Both the position numbers and the translations under genes were made by a program. Shown here in pieces: positions 16,372-26,299 of a DNA stretch of 64,000 bases (position 1 is the first letter of the stretch; each line of letters starts with the position of its first letter). Location of the stretch: contig NZ_JACEGA010000001.1 in assembly GCF_014174405.1 (NCBI RefSeq), positions 2,013,001 through 2,077,000 on the forward strand, written 5' to 3'. The notes below the pieces were generated by a model. That model was not told the origin of the DNA and searched no databases. It saw nothing but the letters and a program-made list of their open reading frames with translations. This stretch comes from Variimorphobacter saccharofermentans (GTDB lineage: Bacteria > Bacillota > Clostridia > Lachnospirales > Lachnospiraceae).

Positions 16372-16469
16372 TACTTTGATAAAAATAGTGATACTATTCA
16401 GTCGAATAAAGATATTCCATATACTATGAAGATTGAATAGTCACAAAATAATTTATATTACTTGAACGC

Positions 16470-17135
16470 TTATAAATTAATATCATGTAGGATATCTTTA
16501 TTAAGCGGTTCAATATAAATATTACCATCTTCAAGAAAGGCTATTTTTGCTTCCTTCACCTCTGTTTTTACAGGCTTGTCAGGGGACCTGGCTATCGTAT
16601 CTGCAATTCGTATCTGAGTTGGATTCATATCTAGTGCCACTACAAATGAATTCGTATTTCCTGTTGCGCCTGCAAATGCAGTCCCCTTTAAGGAGCCAAG
16701 AACAATGATATTTCCCTTTGAGACAACTCGTGCTCCGTGATTTACATCTCCTATAATTACTACACTGGTTTCAAACTCCAGGGATGCTCCGGAACGAAGA
16801 ATACCTTTATAAAATTGCCCAGTATTATTGGACAATTCCATTAACTTTTGATCCAGAGTTTTTCGGAAGGCTTCTTCTGTATCAGGATCATTTTCCATTA
16901 CGCAGACAATATGCATATCTGCATTCTCTCCTATCACATCAAGAATCTCCTTTTGCTCTTCATTGGTTAGCTTTCGTCCTTCAAAACTGATTGCCATTTT
17001 GGCATTCTCGAAAAACTTGCTGGATTCTTTGAACTTTTCTGCAATCAAAAGCTTTAATTCCTCAAATGGTACATCAGGATTTAAAACGACGATAATACCG
17101 TATTTATTTCCTTTTATGATTACTGAATTATTCAT
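16470..17135 (-). CDS. minC: Septum-site determining protein MinC
   Basis: 221 residues. The N-terminal MinC domain begins NNSVIIKGNKYGIIVVLNPD. The C-terminal beta-helical domain contains GDVNHGARVVSKGNIIVLGSLKGTAFAG, the MinD-binding and dimerisation part. MinC blocks FtsZ assembly at poles when held at the membrane by MinD. It follows PBP2 by 34 bp. Confidence 0.95.
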   Translation of the reverse strand: MNNSVIIKGNKYGIIVVLNPDVPFEELKLLIAEKFKESSKFFENAKMAISFEGRKLTNEEQKEILDVIGENADMHIVCVMENDPDTEEAFRKTLDQKLMELSNNTGQFYKGILRSGASLEFETSVVIIGDVNHGARVVSKGNIIVLGSLKGTAFAGATGNTNSFVVALDMNPTQIRIADTIARSPDKPVKTEVKEAKIAFLEDGNIYIEPLNKDILHDINL

Positions 17136-17169
17136 GGTATAACTCCTTTTTCATTATGTTCCGGTTATC

Positions 17170-20016
17170 TTATTCGGATAACGCACTATCTATTGTCTCC
17201 GGTATATTAGCTTCGTTATCAACGATATTCTCAGTATTATCCAGTTTAAAATATAATTTATATATATTCTTAGTCAGTTCCGCTGCATTATGCGAAGTAT
17301 AACCATTAGGTATTACAGCAGTAACTGATATCTGAGGATTTTCATATGGAGCAAAGGACACAAATAAAGCATTATTAGGATGAGATTTATTGATCTGGGA
17401 AGTTCCTGTTTTTCCGGCAACTGTAACTCCTAAATCTTTAAATACAGAAGTCACAGAACCATGATCCGCATTTGCTACAGAATACATTCCTTCCCATACA
17501 CTATCCCAGGTAGTAGCTTGAAAACTGGTAAGATCATTCTTTACCTTTGCATGGTTGTCCTTAATCATGTTGCCATCCTTATCTACTATACTATCAATCA
17601 GCGTTAAATCATAGCATGTCCCACGATTAGCCAGTGTGGTTATATAGCGGGCCAATTGAATCGTGGTATAGTCATTACTTCCCTGACCAATGGCAGAACG
17701 AACAGAATCCGTATCGGATATCTCAGGCAATGCCTCATCCAATTCAATTCCAGAAGGTTCATTTAAACCAAATAGAGTCGCATATTTTGCCAGACGTTCC
17801 AGACCTAGTTTATTGGAAAATTGTCCGGTTCCATCAATGCTAAGTCGATAACCCATCTCATAAAAGTAATAGTTACAGGATACCTTTAGGGCATCTACGA
17901 TATTAACAGAGCCATGGGTACTAGGATATACGTGACACTTTGCTGGACGGTCGGTTTTATCAAATATACCTAAATCGCGAATTAATTCAGAAGGATTCGT
18001 GATTCCTTCTTCTAATGCTGCCACAGCAGAAACCATCTTAAAGGTGGAGCCGGGTGCTGTTCGTTGCATCACAGCGCGGTTTATTTGTGGAAGTGATTTA
18101 TCGCTTTGAAGCTTTGCATAATATTCCGCATTCACTTTGTTAGCCAGAAGGTTATTATCATAGCTGGGATAAGAAACCAACGCCAGAACATCTCCTGTAT
18201 TAACATCCGTAATGACAACGGATCCACTACAAGGCTCTAGCGCAAGCATAGCTGGCGTAATAGCCAAGGATTTTATCTTTCCCCTTATAAACTCATAGGC
18301 AGAAATACTTCCACTTGATAATTGATGTATCTCCTCTTCATTATATTCTAGCACACCTTGGTCGAATAATAAAAGACAAATTTCTGTTCCCGATAATTTA
18401 TACGAAAATACCAAATCTCGGTATATATTTTTATTGAATTTGTCATCATGAATCAAAATTTCTTTTGTATATGCGACTAATTTTTGATACAACTCTTCAG
18501 AGCTGTAGTATTCATCGCCGATTTCCAACTGGGAAAGATCCACCCAGTTATTCGCTATTGCATATTGCAAAAACTTACTCAGACTGATTTTATTGTTTTT
18601 ATAATCATTATAGGTAACATCATCTTGAGGAATACTGTCCTTTAATAGTATTTTCTCACTCAAGAGTGCGGAATAGAAATCGTTCAGATATTCTTCCATA
18701 TCTCCGGCCTTATCATTTGGAACACTGCTTCCAGTATCCAACAGGCTATCCAGATTATGAAATACCTCATTTAATCTGGCTTCATATTTCCGATAGGTCT
18801 GCTTCTCCAGATCTGTAGCGTCCTCATCCTGAAATGAAGTGGTGTCAATAATGTTATTATTGATCAGTGCATAATAAACTTCATATATCGGAATATTAAT
18901 TTTATCGGCACTGGTTCCCTTACTGCCATAATCCAGATCCGGTCTTAATTTTCCAAGAATAATACCAGCGATCTCATTTTCAAGTATATGATAGACCGCT
19001 TTCTGTAAATCGCTGTCAATTGTCAGATAGATATCATTACCTGCAACGGGATCAACACGGTCCACTACTTCGATGACTTTACCGGAGCTACTCACGCTTA
19101 CCGTTTCGCTTCCCTTTATTCCACCGAGTTCGTCCTCGAATTTCTGTTCCAGACCTAACTTTCCGATAATGTCGGTGGGGTTATATTTTTCGGTACCATT
19201 ATTAAATTTATTCAGTTCTTCCGCATTAATACGTCCTGTATATCCAAGGATATGCGCGAAATATATACTGTCATGATATACTCTTCTAGTCTGCTGTTGA
19301 ATTTCAACACCGGGCATATCAGCGCTATTTTCCATAATGGCAGCAACTGTTTTTGGACTGATATCGGATGCTATCGTAATTGGGTAATATTTCGGATAAT
19401 TACAGAACAACGCATATCGTATTCCCATAATTTTTAGTGTATCTTCCACACTATATTCATCCGAGATATCAAACATATGGGTATAATTATCACCGGTACC
19501 CTTACGAAGAAATTCATATACATCTTCTGCTGTTGCATTCTTGGGAACATCCTTATATTTCTCATCATCCTTTATTAATGCATAAGCGTTTTCTTTAAAC
19601 TTCGTAGGGTCCTTAATTGTAAACTCGAACTCCTTCTTATCATTTTGGATGATATAAAACTTATTATCAAGAGTATCTCCATTCTCCTCGATTATTTTAA
19701 TTAATTGATAGATAATAGCGTTTTTTTGCTCATTCGATTCGATCTGTGTGATATCCTCCATAATAACGGAATAAGATAATTCGTTGGATGCCAGCAACTT
19801 ACCTTTACGGTCATAGATATTACCACGAGTACTTTTAATTTCTCTGTTCTCGGTATATTTTAATTCCGTTTTCGTTACGATTTCCGGACCCTCTACAATT
19901 TGCAGTACGAATAATCTATGGATGACAACAAAAAATAAAGCAAGGTAAATCAGGGTGATTGGAAACAACCTTGACTTAAGCAGTTTTTTGATATTTTCTA
20001 AAACAACATCAAACAA
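17170..20016 (-). CDS. mrdA: Elongasome penicillin-binding protein 2 with large insertion
   Basis: 948 residues, about 250-300 longer than typical PBP2. There is one N-terminal membrane helix (about 18-36), then the dimerisation domain with TRGNIYDRKGKLLASNELSY and the HILGYTGRINAEEL segment. The transpeptidase domain has GSTFKM (catalytic Ser about 657), SCNYYF (SxN) and KTGTSQ. An acidic block of roughly 240 residues (about 345-590) splits the region that in other PBP2s runs straight from LQKAVYHILE to GSVVITDVNTGDVLAL. It is predicted to be an extracytoplasmic insertion of unknown role. mreD is 2 bp upstream and minC follows. Confidence 0.93.
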   Translation of the reverse strand: MFDVVLENIKKLLKSRLFPITLIYLALFFVVIHRLFVLQIVEGPEIVTKTELKYTENREIKSTRGNIYDRKGKLLASNELSYSVIMEDITQIESNEQKNAIIYQLIKIIEENGDTLDNKFYIIQNDKKEFEFTIKDPTKFKENAYALIKDDEKYKDVPKNATAEDVYEFLRKGTGDNYTHMFDISDEYSVEDTLKIMGIRYALFCNYPKYYPITIASDISPKTVAAIMENSADMPGVEIQQQTRRVYHDSIYFAHILGYTGRINAEELNKFNNGTEKYNPTDIIGKLGLEQKFEDELGGIKGSETVSVSSSGKVIEVVDRVDPVAGNDIYLTIDSDLQKAVYHILENEIAGIILGKLRPDLDYGSKGTSADKINIPIYEVYYALINNNIIDTTSFQDEDATDLEKQTYRKYEARLNEVFHNLDSLLDTGSSVPNDKAGDMEEYLNDFYSALLSEKILLKDSIPQDDVTYNDYKNNKISLSKFLQYAIANNWVDLSQLEIGDEYYSSEELYQKLVAYTKEILIHDDKFNKNIYRDLVFSYKLSGTEICLLLFDQGVLEYNEEEIHQLSSGSISAYEFIRGKIKSLAITPAMLALEPCSGSVVITDVNTGDVLALVSYPSYDNNLLANKVNAEYYAKLQSDKSLPQINRAVMQRTAPGSTFKMVSAVAALEEGITNPSELIRDLGIFDKTDRPAKCHVYPSTHGSVNIVDALKVSCNYYFYEMGYRLSIDGTGQFSNKLGLERLAKYATLFGLNEPSGIELDEALPEISDTDSVRSAIGQGSNDYTTIQLARYITTLANRGTCYDLTLIDSIVDKDGNMIKDNHAKVKNDLTSFQATTWDSVWEGMYSVANADHGSVTSVFKDLGVTVAGKTGTSQINKSHPNNALFVSFAPYENPQISVTAVIPNGYTSHNAAELTKNIYKLYFKLDNTENIVDNEANIPETIDSALSE

Positions 20017-20018
20017 TC

Positions 20019-20528
20019 TTATACCTCCTCATCTGGTTTGCGGTATAATCGATGATTAATCATATGTAACAGCTTGTACATAAATACTGAGATTGCTACG
20101 GTATATATGATTTCCGGCAGTATAAATCTTCTCAGATAATAAAGAAAATTTAAGCGACCTCTTAACAAAAACTCAAATACATAGTAAAAGAAACCATAAA
20201 TAAAATCACTGATTGCTATTATAATGATCGGTAGTGTATAGTCATCACGGGAATACACTTTATTCGTAAAACCAATAAAATAACCGATGATCAGATATAG
20301 CAATGCGTATAGGCCTATCACATAGCTTCCATACATGAGATCCACAAGAAGTCCACTGAATAATCCCATCATCATTCCTGTCATTCTGCCACGCATGTAT
20401 GCAGTAGCAGCCACTAATATCAGCAATAAATTAGGCATAATATCGGCAAGCTGAATATAATGAAACATGGAGCTTTGAAGCACAAAACATATTATAATTT
20501 CTAACAAATATACAATCAACTTTTTCAC
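20019..20528 (-). CDS. mreD: Rod-shape membrane protein MreD
   Basis: 169 residues, five or so membrane helices, with the MreD-like pattern ADIMPNLLLILVAATAYMRG followed by GLFSGLLVDLMYG. MreD links MreC and the PBP2/RodA machinery in the membrane. It is located between mreC (17 bp gap) and PBP2 (2 bp gap), confirming identity by context. Confidence 0.9.
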   Translation of the reverse strand: MKKLIVYLLEIIICFVLQSSMFHYIQLADIMPNLLLILVAATAYMRGRMTGMMMGLFSGLLVDLMYGSYVIGLYALLYLIIGYFIGFTNKVYSRDDYTLPIIIIAISDFIYGFFYYVFEFLLRGRLNFLYYLRRFILPEIIYTVAISVFMYKLLHMINHRLYRKPDEEV

Positions 20529-20545
20529 GTCATTACCTACTTTAC

Positions 20546-21412
20546 CTATTCTACCGGTGGTTCATCCATAAGCGGTTCTTTTAATTCTGTAATGATTAAA
20601 ACCTCTTCCAATCGTTCAAAATCTACCACGGGTGTTAAATATGCAGTCTTCGTCATATTATTTGCATCCAGCTTAATATCACTGATGTAACCTATTAAAA
20701 TACCTTGTAAGAAATTGGAGCTGTCATAGGACGTTACAACCTCATATCCATCCTTAATGGCAGCATCTTTATTAATAAAGGTAGCTAGAATCTTACCTTC
20801 ATCAATCAATTGAAGATCTCCCTGAACAATACAAGTGTCATCTGTTTTGATAAACATACCACTGACATGACTGTTATCATCGATAATGGAACGTACTACA
20901 GAATAATTATAATGTACCTCAGTGATAATACCTACCAGCCCGTTCCCTGCCAATACATTCATATTCTTGGCAAGTCCATCTCTAGAGCCTTTATCAATGG
21001 TAAAAACATTATACCAGTTATTCGTATCCTTACTGATAACACGTGCAGCCACTTTGGGATAATCGATATATTTCTGATCCAGTTCGTAGAGCTTACGAAG
21101 ACCATCCAGCTCATACTTGTCCTGAGTTAATAATTTATTTTCATAGGAAAGAATATTTACTTGTTCCTTCAGCTTCGCATTTTCATCTAACAGTTCATTA
21201 ATACTTCTAAAATTATCCAATTTGTCAGAAATATAAGTACCAATGGAATTAATGCCCTTCTGCATTGGTGTGATGACAGATCCAACGGCTTCTTTCACTG
21301 GATCCAATTTTTCTCTATACCGAAATGAAAATAATATTAAACAGATACAAAGCACAATACACGTGATGAATACATGCTTTGGTTTTATATTTATTTTTGT
21401 CCTACGTCTCAT
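20546..21412 (-). CDS. mreC: Rod-shape protein MreC
   Basis: 288 residues. One membrane helix (about 14-28) is followed by a coiled-coil (about 60-105) and the MreC beta-barrel domains: WYNVFTIDKGSRDGL, NGLVGIITEV and FINKDAAIKDGYEVVTS. MreC is a scaffold between MreB filaments and peptidoglycan synthases. The gene lies between mreB and mreD, as in most rod-shaped Firmicutes. Confidence 0.95.
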   Translation of the reverse strand: MRRRTKINIKPKHVFITCIVLCICLILFSFRYREKLDPVKEAVGSVITPMQKGINSIGTYISDKLDNFRSINELLDENAKLKEQVNILSYENKLLTQDKYELDGLRKLYELDQKYIDYPKVAARVISKDTNNWYNVFTIDKGSRDGLAKNMNVLAGNGLVGIITEVHYNYSVVRSIIDDNSHVSGMFIKTDDTCIVQGDLQLIDEGKILATFINKDAAIKDGYEVVTSYDSSNFLQGILIGYISDIKLDANNMTKTAYLTPVVDFERLEEVLIITELKEPLMDEPPVE

Positions 21413-21464
21413 AGACTTTCTCCATGTATTTATTTCAAATGATAATGAATGTATGAATTAACAA

Positions 21465-22484
21465 TTAACTTAAGACCTTGGATTTCAAGGTATCTGCAAG
21501 GGAAGAAAGCTTATTATCCTCCATGATTTTACCAAGTCCATTAACCACAGTATTAGCCGGTTCTGAACAGATGTTGATTTTTAGATCAGTCTCTTTATGC
21601 ATGAATTGATCCAGGTCAAATATCTGAGCTGACCCACCAGTTACGTATATTCCACTGTCAATGATATCTGAAGAAATCTCCGGAGGGGTTCGTTCCAGGA
21701 TGATTTTCACTGCATCAATAATGGAATACATGTATTCTGAGATGGCTTCGTATACATTATCAGAGCTAACATCCATTTCCGAAGGTAATCCAGTAACAAC
21801 ATCACGACCATATACCTTAATAGAAGCCTGTACGGTCGGAATGGAACTGGCAAGCTTTTTTTTGATACTTTCTGCGGTTTTATCTCCAATATACAGATTA
21901 TATTTTCTCTTTACCATATTCTTAATGGATTCATCCAGACGGTTTCCTCCAACCGGAATCAATTTACTTAATACAATGCCACCTAATGAAAGAATGGAAA
22001 CCTCTGTTGTATCAGCACCAATATCTACTATCATAACACCTCGTGCTGTCATTACTTCCAGACCTGCACCTATAGCATCTGCAATGGCTTTTTCGACTAT
22101 TTTAATACGACCGGTCTTTAAATTCGAACTGGCAATCAGATCATAAAAGGATCTGCGCTCCACTTCAGTGATATCAGTCGGAACGGCAACATAATAATCT
22201 GCAGCACCAAAATGCTTAGAATTATGAATACGCTGCATAAAATGGTTTAATAATGCCATCATATTAGCCACATCGGCTATTACACCATTCCTAACAGGGT
22301 AAGTAACTAAAATATTAGAGGGAGCTTTCTCATACATATCATAGGCTTCATTTCCCGATGCAATAACATTTTTCTTATTCGCGATTGCAATGATATTCCT
22401 TTCATCGAGAACAATTCCATGCCCTCTCTTATAAATCTTTATTGTACTGGTACCAAAATCTATACCAAATGCTTTTGATGCCAT
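21465..22484 (-). CDS. mreB: Actin-like rod-shape protein MreB
   Basis: 339 residues of the MreB/Mbl family. The phosphate-1 loop is FGIDFGTSTIKIYK. Phosphate-2 is VDIGADTTEVSIL, and GGIVLSKLIPVGGNRLDE and the adenosine motif GIYVTGGSAQIFDLDQF are also present. The phosphate-1 segment departs from the common IDLGTANTLVY pattern, so it may be a divergent MreB/Mbl-type paralogue. Context (mreBCD) supports the mreB role. It assembles membrane-bound filaments that steer cell-wall insertion. Confidence 0.92.
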   Translation of the reverse strand: MASKAFGIDFGTSTIKIYKRGHGIVLDERNIIAIANKKNVIASGNEAYDMYEKAPSNILVTYPVRNGVIADVANMMALLNHFMQRIHNSKHFGAADYYVAVPTDITEVERRSFYDLIASSNLKTGRIKIVEKAIADAIGAGLEVMTARGVMIVDIGADTTEVSILSLGGIVLSKLIPVGGNRLDESIKNMVKRKYNLYIGDKTAESIKKKLASSIPTVQASIKVYGRDVVTGLPSEMDVSSDNVYEAISEYMYSIIDAVKIILERTPPEISSDIIDSGIYVTGGSAQIFDLDQFMHKETDLKINICSEPANTVVNGLGKIMEDNKLSSLADTLKSKVLS

Positions 22485-22541
22485 AATGCTAGTAACCTCC
22501 TATTAGTTTCACTTAAGTAGTCAATGAGAACAATGAAGCCT

Positions 22542-23234
22542 TTATATATAACCTTGTTGTTTTAGGCTGATATATTTATTATCACCAAGAATAATATGAT
22601 CCATAAGTGTAATGCCAACTAAATTACCAGCTTCTGAAATTCGTTTGGTAACCCGTATATCTTCGGTACTGGGGGTTGGATCACCACTGGGATGATTATG
22701 GATCAAAATGATATTTACCGCCTCATATTTCAAAGCCTGTACAAATATTTCCCTGGTTGGCATTATGGAAGTATTGATGGTTCCCTCAGATATTATCATG
22801 TCTTTAATTATTTTACTCTTGGTGTCCATCATAAGCAGTAATACTTGTTCACGTGTGAGATGCCTCATATCCTGCATATAGTAATCAGCAACACTCTGAG
22901 GCGTTGTAAGTTGTATTGCTTCATGATGGACTGCCTTTGCCATTCGTTTCGTAATTTCATTAAGACATAGAAGCTCGATCGCTTTCACGCGACCGATTCC
23001 ATTAATCTTCTTTAGTTCCTGCAAAGTCAGATAATTCAACCCTTTTAAACCAGGGTAGGCAGTGGAATAATTAAGAATATTCACTGCCAAATCAATTGCT
23101 CTCTGATTTTTTGTACCCGTACGCAAGATAACAGCTAAAAGCTCAGCGTCGGATAATACTCCAGCACCGTAACGTTCACATTTTTCATAGGGACGCTCGG
23201 ATGTCGGTAGTTCCTTTAATGTTAAATACTTCAT
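22542..23234 (-). CDS. radC: RadC-family JAB domain protein
   Basis: 230 residues from the ATG at 23234, preceded by CGGAGG. An in-frame start at 23279 is an artefact. An N-terminal helix-hairpin-helix (LKKINGIGRVKAIELL) precedes the JAB/MPN domain with the metal motif HNHPSGDPTPSTED. Despite its name the family is not shown to be essential in DNA repair, and the JAB fold suggests metal hydrolase or recombination-associated activity. It lies just upstream of mreB, a classical Bacillus arrangement. Confidence 0.93.
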   Translation of the reverse strand: MKYLTLKELPTSERPYEKCERYGAGVLSDAELLAVILRTGTKNQRAIDLAVNILNYSTAYPGLKGLNYLTLQELKKINGIGRVKAIELLCLNEITKRMAKAVHHEAIQLTTPQSVADYYMQDMRHLTREQVLLLMMDTKSKIIKDMIISEGTINTSIMPTREIFVQALKYEAVNIILIHNHPSGDPTPSTEDIRVTKRISEAGNLVGITLMDHIILGDNKYISLKQQGYI

Positions 23235-23285
23235 GAAATCCTCCGAATTCCTCTCTCTCCAAGAAATCATCCGGTTCATGAATTG

Positions 23286-23567
23286 TTACAGCTTTTTATA
23301 TATGAAAACCGAAGCGATTGCCCCGATCACACTGCCAATGGTTATTTTTAGACGTAGTCCAAAATGTAGAACAAACACGCCTAAATCTAAAGTTACAATG
23401 TTGGAACCTTTATTTCCAATTGAAAAATCTATCCCATAATTTAACCATGTTAAGAAGTTAACATCACGTAATAGATGTCCCAGAAAGCTTCCAACCACAA
23501 TACCAAGAAGAATTAGAAGGAACAATGCCCAAGGATTTTTACCATAGGACCTCGATGTTTTTGCCAT
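23286..23567 (-). CDS. DUF4321 small membrane protein
   Basis: 93 residues with two predicted membrane segments (about 14-34 and 66-90). The pattern GKNPWALFLLILLGIVVGSFLG fits DUF4321 proteins found next to radC/mreB in clostridia. Start 23567 follows GGGGAAAGG. Its function is unknown. It is probably the first gene of the radC-mre transcript, as it precedes radC by 51 bp. Confidence 0.75.
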   Translation of the reverse strand: MAKTSRSYGKNPWALFLLILLGIVVGSFLGHLLRDVNFLTWLNYGIDFSIGNKGSNIVTLDLGVFVLHFGLRLKITIGSVIGAIASVFIYKKL

Positions 23568-23686
23568 AAAACCTTTCCCCTTCCGGAATATCACCTAATC
23601 AAAAAAATCACGTGATAATTTTTCCATAATCAAATACCATTTTATCACAAATACCCTAATTTGTATACTTGAAACTAATTTTTTTA

Positions 23687-23820
23687 TTGTACTGTTACGT
23701 AGCAGTGAGAACAGATAGGATAAGAACAGAAAACATATCCGCCGCGGAGCCGCTCTCGCTTAGTTGCACTTAGTAACGGTACATAAGGCTCTAAAATTCA
23801 GAGCCGTATGTAGCGATACT
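23687..23820. repeat. Stem-loop rich intergenic element
   Basis: Part of a 337-bp gap between the DUF4321 gene and ynbB. GTACTGTTAC (left) is mirrored by GTAACGGTAC (about 23774-23783), bracketing a GC-rich core (CCGCCGCGGAGCCG). An adjacent hairpin, AAGGCTCT-AAAATTC-AGAGCC, spans about 23788-23809. The GC-rich core inside an AT-rich gap suggests a mobile or repeated element. The motif TAAGGCTCT recurs in the tandem array at 36722-37018. No ORF is present. Confidence 0.4.
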
Positions 23821-23904
23821 TAAATGACTCCAAATGCGATAACTCCAACTGCGAATTCTATATTCAAAATAATCTTAAATTAATTTCATTTATAGATAAC
23901 TCTG

Positions 23905-25197
23905 TTATGGTAAGGATATAATACCCTGCTCGTATAGCTGTTGTACTGACATGAGGATACCTAATTTTGCATGATACCAGGTTAAGCCGCCCTGGAAGAA
24001 TACGGTATAAGGAGGTTTAATCGGGGCGTCTGCTGAAAGCTCAATTGAGGAGCCTTGTACAAACGCACCGGCAGCCATAATTACATCGCATTGATATCCC
24101 GGCATGGCCCAGGGCTCCGGTGTAACGTAACTGTCCACTGGAGCAGCCGCTTGAATTCCTTTACAAAAAGCGATTACTGCTTCTGCTGAGTTAAGGGTTA
24201 CTGCTTGAATGATATCGAAGCGTTCCTCGCTTCCGTTTGGATGAACAGGGTAACCAAGCCTTTCATAGATATTAGCTGCATAGATTGCACCCTTCAGAGC
24301 TCCTGATACGACCTGAGGAGCAAGAAAGAGTCCTTGGAATAAGGAAGCGTTCAATCCCAGTGTTGCTCCTACTTCTTTACCAAGACCGGGTGCAGTGAGA
24401 CGATTCGACGCATTTTCAACATATTCGGCTTTCCCTACAATATAACCTCCAATCGGTGCCAATCCACCTCCTGGATTCTTTATTAAGGATCCGACACATA
24501 AATCAGCTCCAACCTGTGAAGGCTCAATGATATCTACAAATTCACCATAGCAATTATCAACCATACATATAACATCTGATTTACATTCCTTAATAAATCG
24601 AATTAACTCTTCGATACGCTGTACGGATAAAGTGGGTCTGCTGGCATAGCCCTTCGAACGCTGAATTGTAATTAGCTTTGTCTTCGAATGAATGGAAGCT
24701 TTAATTCCATTCCAATCAAAGCTTCCGTCCGGTAATAAATCAACCTGAGAATACGTAATTCCAAATTCGGCGAGAGAACCTTTGGTAGGTGTAATTCCAA
24801 TAACGCCCTCTAAGGTATCATAGGGCTTTCCAACAGGAGAAAGAATCTCATCCCCAGGTCTGAGATTACCGGACAAAGCGATTGTCAGTGCATGAGTACC
24901 GCTAATTAGCTGAGGACGAACGAGTGCATCTTCTGCCTGGAATATATCCGCATATACTTTTTCTAAGGTATCCCTTCCGATGTCATTGTATCCGTATCCC
25001 GTAGTTGCAGCAAAATGGACATCACTTAAACGATTATCCTGCATTGCTTTCAGAACCTTAAGCTGGTTATATTCCGCGTTGCTATCAATACGGATAAAAC
25101 GATCCTTAAGCTCCTCTTCTATCTTATTGCAGTAATCAAGAACACGAGGATCTATCCCCATTGACTGATAGGCTGCTTCCACTTCCTTTTTCTTCAA
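23905..25197 (-). CDS. ynbB: PLP enzyme, aluminium-resistance/methionine gamma-lyase family (YnbB)
   Basis: 430 residues. The cystathionine-gamma-synthase-like fold is visible: FAATTGYGYNDIGRDTLEKV, DEILSPVGKPYDTLEG, QRSKGYASRP (PLP Schiff-base Lys about 240) and GAFVQGSSIELSADAP. Members are annotated methionine gamma-lyase or aluminium resistance protein, and the natural substrate is uncertain. The gene follows miaA, as ynbB does in Bacillus. A 9-bp stem (25223-25245) stands in the gap upstream. Confidence 0.88.
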   Translation of the reverse strand: MKKKEVEAAYQSMGIDPRVLDYCNKIEEELKDRFIRIDSNAEYNQLKVLKAMQDNRLSDVHFAATTGYGYNDIGRDTLEKVYADIFQAEDALVRPQLISGTHALTIALSGNLRPGDEILSPVGKPYDTLEGVIGITPTKGSLAEFGITYSQVDLLPDGSFDWNGIKASIHSKTKLITIQRSKGYASRPTLSVQRIEELIRFIKECKSDVICMVDNCYGEFVDIIEPSQVGADLCVGSLIKNPGGGLAPIGGYIVGKAEYVENASNRLTAPGLGKEVGATLGLNASLFQGLFLAPQVVSGALKGAIYAANIYERLGYPVHPNGSEERFDIIQAVTLNSAEAVIAFCKGIQAAAPVDSYVTPEPWAMPGYQCDVIMAAGAFVQGSSIELSADAPIKPPYTVFFQGGLTWYHAKLGILMSVQQLYEQGIISLP

Positions 25198-25327
25198 ACT
25201 GATTTCCTCCTTAATGTTAAATCTGAATATAGCAGTTATATTCAGAATCTCGTTTCAATGAAATATTAACAGGATTTTATTAATATCGGCTATAATTCAA
25301 TGAAAGGTTTACATAATATATTTATGT

Positions 25328-26275
25328 CTATAAAATTACCTGCTTCTCTCTAAGTTTTAATAAGAGAAACTCCAACAGGGCATCGTTCGTGGGAAAGTCA
25401 TCCTTATTAACCCAGATAACATCTCTTTCCCTCTTAAACCATGTTATTTGACGTTTTGCAAAATGTCTGGTATCTCTTTTTAAGATATAAATAGCTTCTT
25501 CCAGTGTACATTCTCCCTCCAGATATGCATAGATCTCTTTATAACCAAGTCCTTGCATGGAGACCAAATCTCTATGATATCCCTGTTGTCTGAGTGCAGC
25601 TACCTCTTCCACTAACCCTTCCTTCAACATAATGTCCACTCTCTGGTTAATGGATTCATAGAGTTTAGCACGATCTTTGTTTAATACAAAGTAACAGTAT
25701 TGATATGGGGATTGCCTATCCCGTTGTTCTTCATTATGTTCCGAAATTCTGGTTCCGGTTTGCTTTATAAATTCCAATGCACGTATAACCCGCTTGCTAT
25801 TATTTGGATGAATGGCTTTTGCGCTCTCTGGGTCCACCTCTTTTAATATGTCATGAAGGTATTCACTACCATGCTCCTGCAATAGCAGTTCCAATTCGGT
25901 ACGATAGGAGCAATCAGTGGGTGTTGATGTAAAATCTATATCGTATAATACAGCCTGGATGTAGAAACCGGTACCTCCTACTATAATTGGTATTTTATTT
26001 TTTTCATAAACCATTGACATATACTGTTTCGCGAATTCCTGAAAACGAACGACATTAAATTCGTCATCCGGCTCTAATTCATCAATCAGATAATGAGGTA
26101 TTCCACCCATTTCATGGGGTTTGATTTTAGCAGTTCCTATATCCATATGCTTATATACCTGCATCGAATCAGCAGAAATAATCTCACCGTTAATGGCTTT
26201 TGCCAGTGATATTGATAATTCTGTTTTACCGACGGAGGTCGGTCCCGATAATATAATCAATGGTTGCTTACTCAT
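25328..26275 (-). CDS. miaA: tRNA dimethylallyltransferase
   Basis: 315 residues with P-loop GPTSVGKTELS near the N terminus, DSMQVYKHMDIGTAK (substrate adenine base binding), the insertion domain with CYFVLNKDR, and the C-terminal RQITWFKRE. MiaA adds a dimethylallyl group to A37 of tRNAs that read UNN codons. It follows mutL by 24 bp in the mutS-mutL-miaA order conserved in Firmicutes. Confidence 0.97.
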   Translation of the reverse strand: MSKQPLIILSGPTSVGKTELSISLAKAINGEIISADSMQVYKHMDIGTAKIKPHEMGGIPHYLIDELEPDDEFNVVRFQEFAKQYMSMVYEKNKIPIIVGGTGFYIQAVLYDIDFTSTPTDCSYRTELELLLQEHGSEYLHDILKEVDPESAKAIHPNNSKRVIRALEFIKQTGTRISEHNEEQRDRQSPYQYCYFVLNKDRAKLYESINQRVDIMLKEGLVEEVAALRQQGYHRDLVSMQGLGYKEIYAYLEGECTLEEAIYILKRDTRHFAKRQITWFKRERDVIWVNKDDFPTNDALLEFLLLKLREKQVIL

Positions 26276-26299
26276 AGAATACCTTTCCTTTAATGTATT

